A stretch of 8,229 bases of DNA, from positions 1 through 8,229 of the forward strand of contig DQOE01000178.1 of the NCBI GenBank assembly GCA_015658765.1, in the 5' to 3' direction. Under the pieces are notes generated by a model. It saw nothing but the letters and a program-made list of their open reading frames with translations. It had not been told where the DNA came from and searched no databases. The DNA is from Verrucomicrobiota bacterium. GTDB lineage: Bacteria > Verrucomicrobiota > Verrucomicrobiia > Limisphaerales > UBA1096. Shown piece after piece: positions 6,162-8,229 of this stretch. How positions within the stretch are numbered: the stretch's first letter is position 1; each line of letters starts with the position of its first letter. The translations under genes were made by a program, and so were the position numbers.

Positions 6162-7007
6162 TTAGACCTCCTTGACGACTCCCCAGTAGACGTCGAGCTG
6201 TTTGGTGAGGTAGAGCCGGATGCCGTTCACCAACGCCTTGGATTCCAGCTTTTGCCCGGCGGCGACGATCTGCTTGAGTGTCATGCCCGGCTTGATGCGG
6301 AAACTTTCCTGCGCGATGATAGGTCCCTCGTCGAGGTGCATGCTGACGAAGTGCGCTGTCACACCGGCAATTTTCACGCCATGCTCGTGCGCCTGCCGGT
6401 AAGGCTGCGGGCCGGGGAAACCCGGCAGCAACGAGGGGTGGATGTTGATGATCTTGTTCTTGAATCGCCAGACGAAGTTCGGCGACAAAATTTTCATGAA
6501 CCGCGCCAGCACGACGAAGTCCGCCTGCGCCTTCTCGAGGATGCGAAGTGCCTTGGTCTCCGCCTTGGCTCGGTTCGTCCAAGCAACATGATGAAATGGC
6601 AGGCCGGCTTTTTCGACCTTGGCCTTTAGATCGCGGTGGTTGCCAAGGACGGCCACAATCTCCGTCTTGAGTTTTCTGGATTTCACCGACTCCAGAATGG
6701 CGTCGAGGCAATGCGGTTCACGGGTGACCATCAGGGCCATGCGTTGCGGGCGCTTGGGGTCGGTGAACCACCACTTGATCTCCATGCCCAAGTCGCGGCC
6801 CAGCGCGCGCAGCCCCTGGCCAAGCGATTTCTCGTTAAAAACCGTCGCCCGCCAACTGGCCTGAATCGTCATGCTGAACTGCCCGCGCGTGACCTGCTCC
6901 TCCAGCGCCTCGATGTTGGCCCTGGTTTCGAACAGCAGATTGGTGACTCTGGCCACGACGCCGGTCTTGTCCCGCCCGATGACAGTGATGGTCGCGTAAC
7001 AATTCAT
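6162..7007 (-). CDS. purU: PurU, formyltetrahydrofolate deformylase
   Basis: PurU hydrolyses 10-formyl-tetrahydrofolate to tetrahydrofolate and formate, balancing one-carbon pools in the cytosol. Reading from the ATG at 7007 gives 281 residues, matching the family (about 280). An in-frame TTG at 7019 would add four residues and is less likely. Residues about 4-75 form an ACT domain (ATITVIGRDKTGVVARV, then NLLFETRANIEALEEQ). About 88-230 are the formyltransferase-type hydrolase fold: VAVLGNHRDLK, FVVLARFMKILSP (165-177), INIHPSLLPGF with Asn188 and His190, and HLDEGPIIAQ with Asp226. The Asn-His-Asp set and the 38-residue Asn to Asp spacing match the catalytic triad of the PurN/PurU superfamily. 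The ACT domain favours PurU over PurN. INIHPS instead of the usual PurU INIHHS is a small variation. It faces the suf operon tail to tail and lies 70 nt downstream of murJ. Confidence 0.88.
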   Translation of the reverse strand: MNCYATITVIGRDKTGVVARVTNLLFETRANIEALEEQVTRGQFSMTIQASWRATVFNEKSLGQGLRALGRDLGMEIKWWFTDPKRPQRMALMVTREPHCLDAILESVKSRKLKTEIVAVLGNHRDLKAKVEKAGLPFHHVAWTNRAKAETKALRILEKAQADFVVLARFMKILSPNFVWRFKNKIINIHPSLLPGFPGPQPYRQAHEHGVKIAGVTAHFVSMHLDEGPIIAQESFRIKPGMTLKQIVAAGQKLESKALVNGIRLYLTKQLDVYWGVVKEV

Positions 7008-7077
7008 TGCGGGGCGCAATTAAGCCGGTTTAAAGCGCGGAGAAAAGCGAAAACGGCCAGGCGCTTGGCCAAGCGGG
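7008..7077 (-). other. purU-murJ spacer (70 nt)
   Basis: Seventy bases lie between the murJ stop and the purU ATG on the - strand. No Shine-Dalgarno is visible before purU. Directly after the murJ stop comes the 14-bp palindrome at 7062-7075, followed on the - strand by a second GGCC and a short T-rich run (GTTTTCGCTTTTC). It could act as a weak terminator or processing hairpin, but the T-run is broken and I would not call one. The spacing allows either read-through from murJ or a separate purU promoter. Confidence 0.4.
7062..7075. repeat. Palindromic word CGCTTGGCCAAGCG between murJ and purU
   Basis: Exact 14-bp palindrome, 2 bp beyond the murJ stop codon. It is the only exact copy in the window outside a coding region, which shows that the word is not kept for the peptide it encodes. 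Confidence 0.92.
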
Positions 7078-8229
7078 TTAATCCTCTGCCTGGTTTTTTC
7101 GGATCAAGGCGAACAGGTCGCGGGGCTCGCGGAGGCCGATTGCGGCGGTGATTCCCCAGTAAACCAAGGCCGCGACGATGGCCGGGGCGAACACTTCGCC
7201 GATTTTCAGCCACACCGTCTCGTACCCAAGATTAGCCACCCATTGGCCGTGCAAAAACCAGGCGACGCCACCGGCAACCACGGCCGCCAACAGCATGCCG
7301 GCGACCGGGCGCAGCAGCGACTGAATCTCCCACTTGGGCATCTTGCGTTTGAGGGCGTACGAGAGAAGCCCGACATTCAAGAGGGAACTGAGGGCATTGG
7401 CCACTCCGAGCGCGCCGGCTTCCAGTCCTTTCGGGAACATGAAAATGAGCGGCAACAACACCACGATGTTCAGGCAGAGACACACCGCGCTGATCTGCAT
7501 CGGCACCTTGGTGTCGCCCAGCGCGTAAAACGCCCGAGCCATCACGTTGACCGCCGAGTAGGTCAGCAGGCTCGGCGCGAGGCACATCAGCGCGAAGGAC
7601 GCGCGACGGGTCGAGTCGGCGGTAAACGCGCCGTGCTCGAAAAGCAACCGCACCATCGGCACGGCCAGCACCATCAGCATCGCCGCCGCGATTGCGTTCA
7701 CGAAAAACAGGTAGCCCATGCCACGCCGGAGGTTTTCGCGGAACTCGGGAAACTGCTTCTCCGCGGCCAAGCCGGCCAGTGTCGGCAAAAGGAACGTCGC
7801 CAGCGACACGCCGAACACGCCCTGCGGCAGTTCCATCAACCGCACCGCGTACTCGAATGACGCGACAATTTTCGTGCCGCTGGCGCGCTCGATCCAAAAC
7901 GCCAGCGTCTGGGTGATGATAATGTTGAACTGGAACGCCGCCACACCGATCGTCGCCGGGATCATTTTGCGGACGACCTCCCGCACCGAGTCGTTGCGCC
8001 ACGGGGTGACCCAGCGGAGCCGGTAGCCTTCGCGATACAGGTACGGCAATTGGAAGCCCGCCTGTGCCACGCCAGCCACCAGCACGCCGAACGCCAGCGC
8101 GAAAATTTGTTCGCCCAAGTCCTCCCCCCAGCGTGGCGCGACGAGCAGCACCGTGGCGATCATCACCACGTTGAGCAGCGTGGCACCCATCGCCGGGATG
8201 AAAAAGTAGCCGCGCGAGTTGAGCATGCC
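7078..8229 (-). CDS. murJ: MurJ (MviN family) lipid II flippase, C-terminal part; 5' end outside window
   Basis: MurJ moves lipid II across the cytoplasmic membrane for peptidoglycan synthesis. The frame is open to the right edge (Gly codon at 8227-8229 before MLNSRGYFF), leaving about 384 residues; with full proteins near 510, roughly the first 130 are missing. Numbering from that Met, characteristic family stretches are LNSRGYFFIPAMGATLLNV (2-20), ELPQGVFGVSLATFLLPTL (132-150), RLLFEHGAFTADSTRRAS (193-210) and ARAFYALGDTKVPM (230-243). Hydrophobic spans near 14-31, 41-58, 89-110, 172-192, 211-228, 244-264, 271-291, 305-325 and 345-364 fit the later helices of a 14-helix MOP-superfamily transporter. 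The C-terminus is a short charged cytosolic tail (REPRDLFALIRKNQAED). The MVR/HGAFTADST region and the PQG motif separate it from Wzx-type flippases. The gene lies upstream of purU on the same strand; no functional link between the two is evident. Confidence 0.93.
   Translation of the reverse strand, partial: GMLNSRGYFFIPAMGATLLNVVMIATVLLVAPRWGEDLGEQIFALAFGVLVAGVAQAGFQLPYLYREGYRLRWVTPWRNDSVREVVRKMIPATIGVAAFQFNIIITQTLAFWIERASGTKIVASFEYAVRLMELPQGVFGVSLATFLLPTLAGLAAEKQFPEFRENLRRGMGYLFFVNAIAAAMLMVLAVPMVRLLFEHGAFTADSTRRASFALMCLAPSLLTYSAVNVMARAFYALGDTKVPMQISAVCLCLNIVVLLPLIFMFPKGLEAGALGVANALSSLLNVGLLSYALKRKMPKWEIQSLLRPVAGMLLAAVVAGGVAWFLHGQWVANLGYETVWLKIGEVFAPAIVAALVYWGITAAIGLREPRDLFALIRKNQAED

Noticed and set aside
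7008..7019. TTG start at 7019 for purU
   Set aside because: The ATG at 7007 gives the usual family length and starts just before the ACT domain; neither start has a Shine-Dalgarno, so the commoner codon is preferred.
1..8229. CRISPR arrays, tRNA or rRNA genes, insertion sequences, phage or defence genes
   Set aside because: None seen. The window is almost wholly occupied by housekeeping genes, and the palindromic words are too short and irregularly spaced to be a CRISPR array and have no associated transposase.

Overview
The window holds most of a SUF-type iron-sulfur cluster assembly operon on the + strand (1-6137). It is followed by two convergent genes on the - strand: a formyltetrahydrofolate deformylase (purU) and the C-terminal part of a lipid II flippase (murJ), which runs off the right edge. 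By eye the DNA is GC-rich (around 60%) and almost entirely coding. The proteins look like those of a Gram-negative-type bacterium. The gene set and order (sufB-C-D-E-T-S, a DUF1858-rhodanese fusion, a U-type scaffold) would fit the Planctomycetes-Verrucomicrobia-Chlamydiae (PVC) group, perhaps a verrucomicrobium. That assignment is an inference from gene content and no marker in the window proves it.

Layout. 1-764: C-terminal half of sufB. 782-1531: sufC. 1528-2844: sufD. 2848-3282: sufE (GTG start). 3285-3833: sufT (long form). 3833-5095: sufS. 5096-5638: a DUF1858-like CxxC domain joined to a rhodanese domain that lacks its catalytic Cys. 5640-6137: an IscU/NifU-N-type scaffold with an unusual tail. 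After a 24-nt convergent gap, purU lies at 6162-7007 (-) and murJ at 7078-8229 (-, 5' end missing). The eight suf genes are separated by 17 nt or less, or overlap by 1-4 nt, which indicates one co-transcribed, translationally coupled unit. Its promoter and any regulator lie left of the window. No stretch over 300 bases lacks a gene.

How it works together. SufS takes sulfur from cysteine and SufE accepts the persulfide and passes it to the SufB-SufC-SufD scaffold ATPase. SufT (MIP18/DUF59 family) probably helps maturation or delivery of clusters. The two last genes add a possible sulfur-relay protein and a second, U-type scaffold, so SufE and an IscU-like protein are encoded in the same operon.

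The most unusual signal is not a gene. A short perfect palindrome, CTTGGCCAAG, most often extended to CGCTTGGCCAAGCG, occurs eight times in 8.2 kb, in two reading frames inside several genes and once between genes. It includes a 28-bp perfect palindrome in sufD. It resembles the highly iterated palindromes known in cyanobacteria (HIP1), but with a different sequence.
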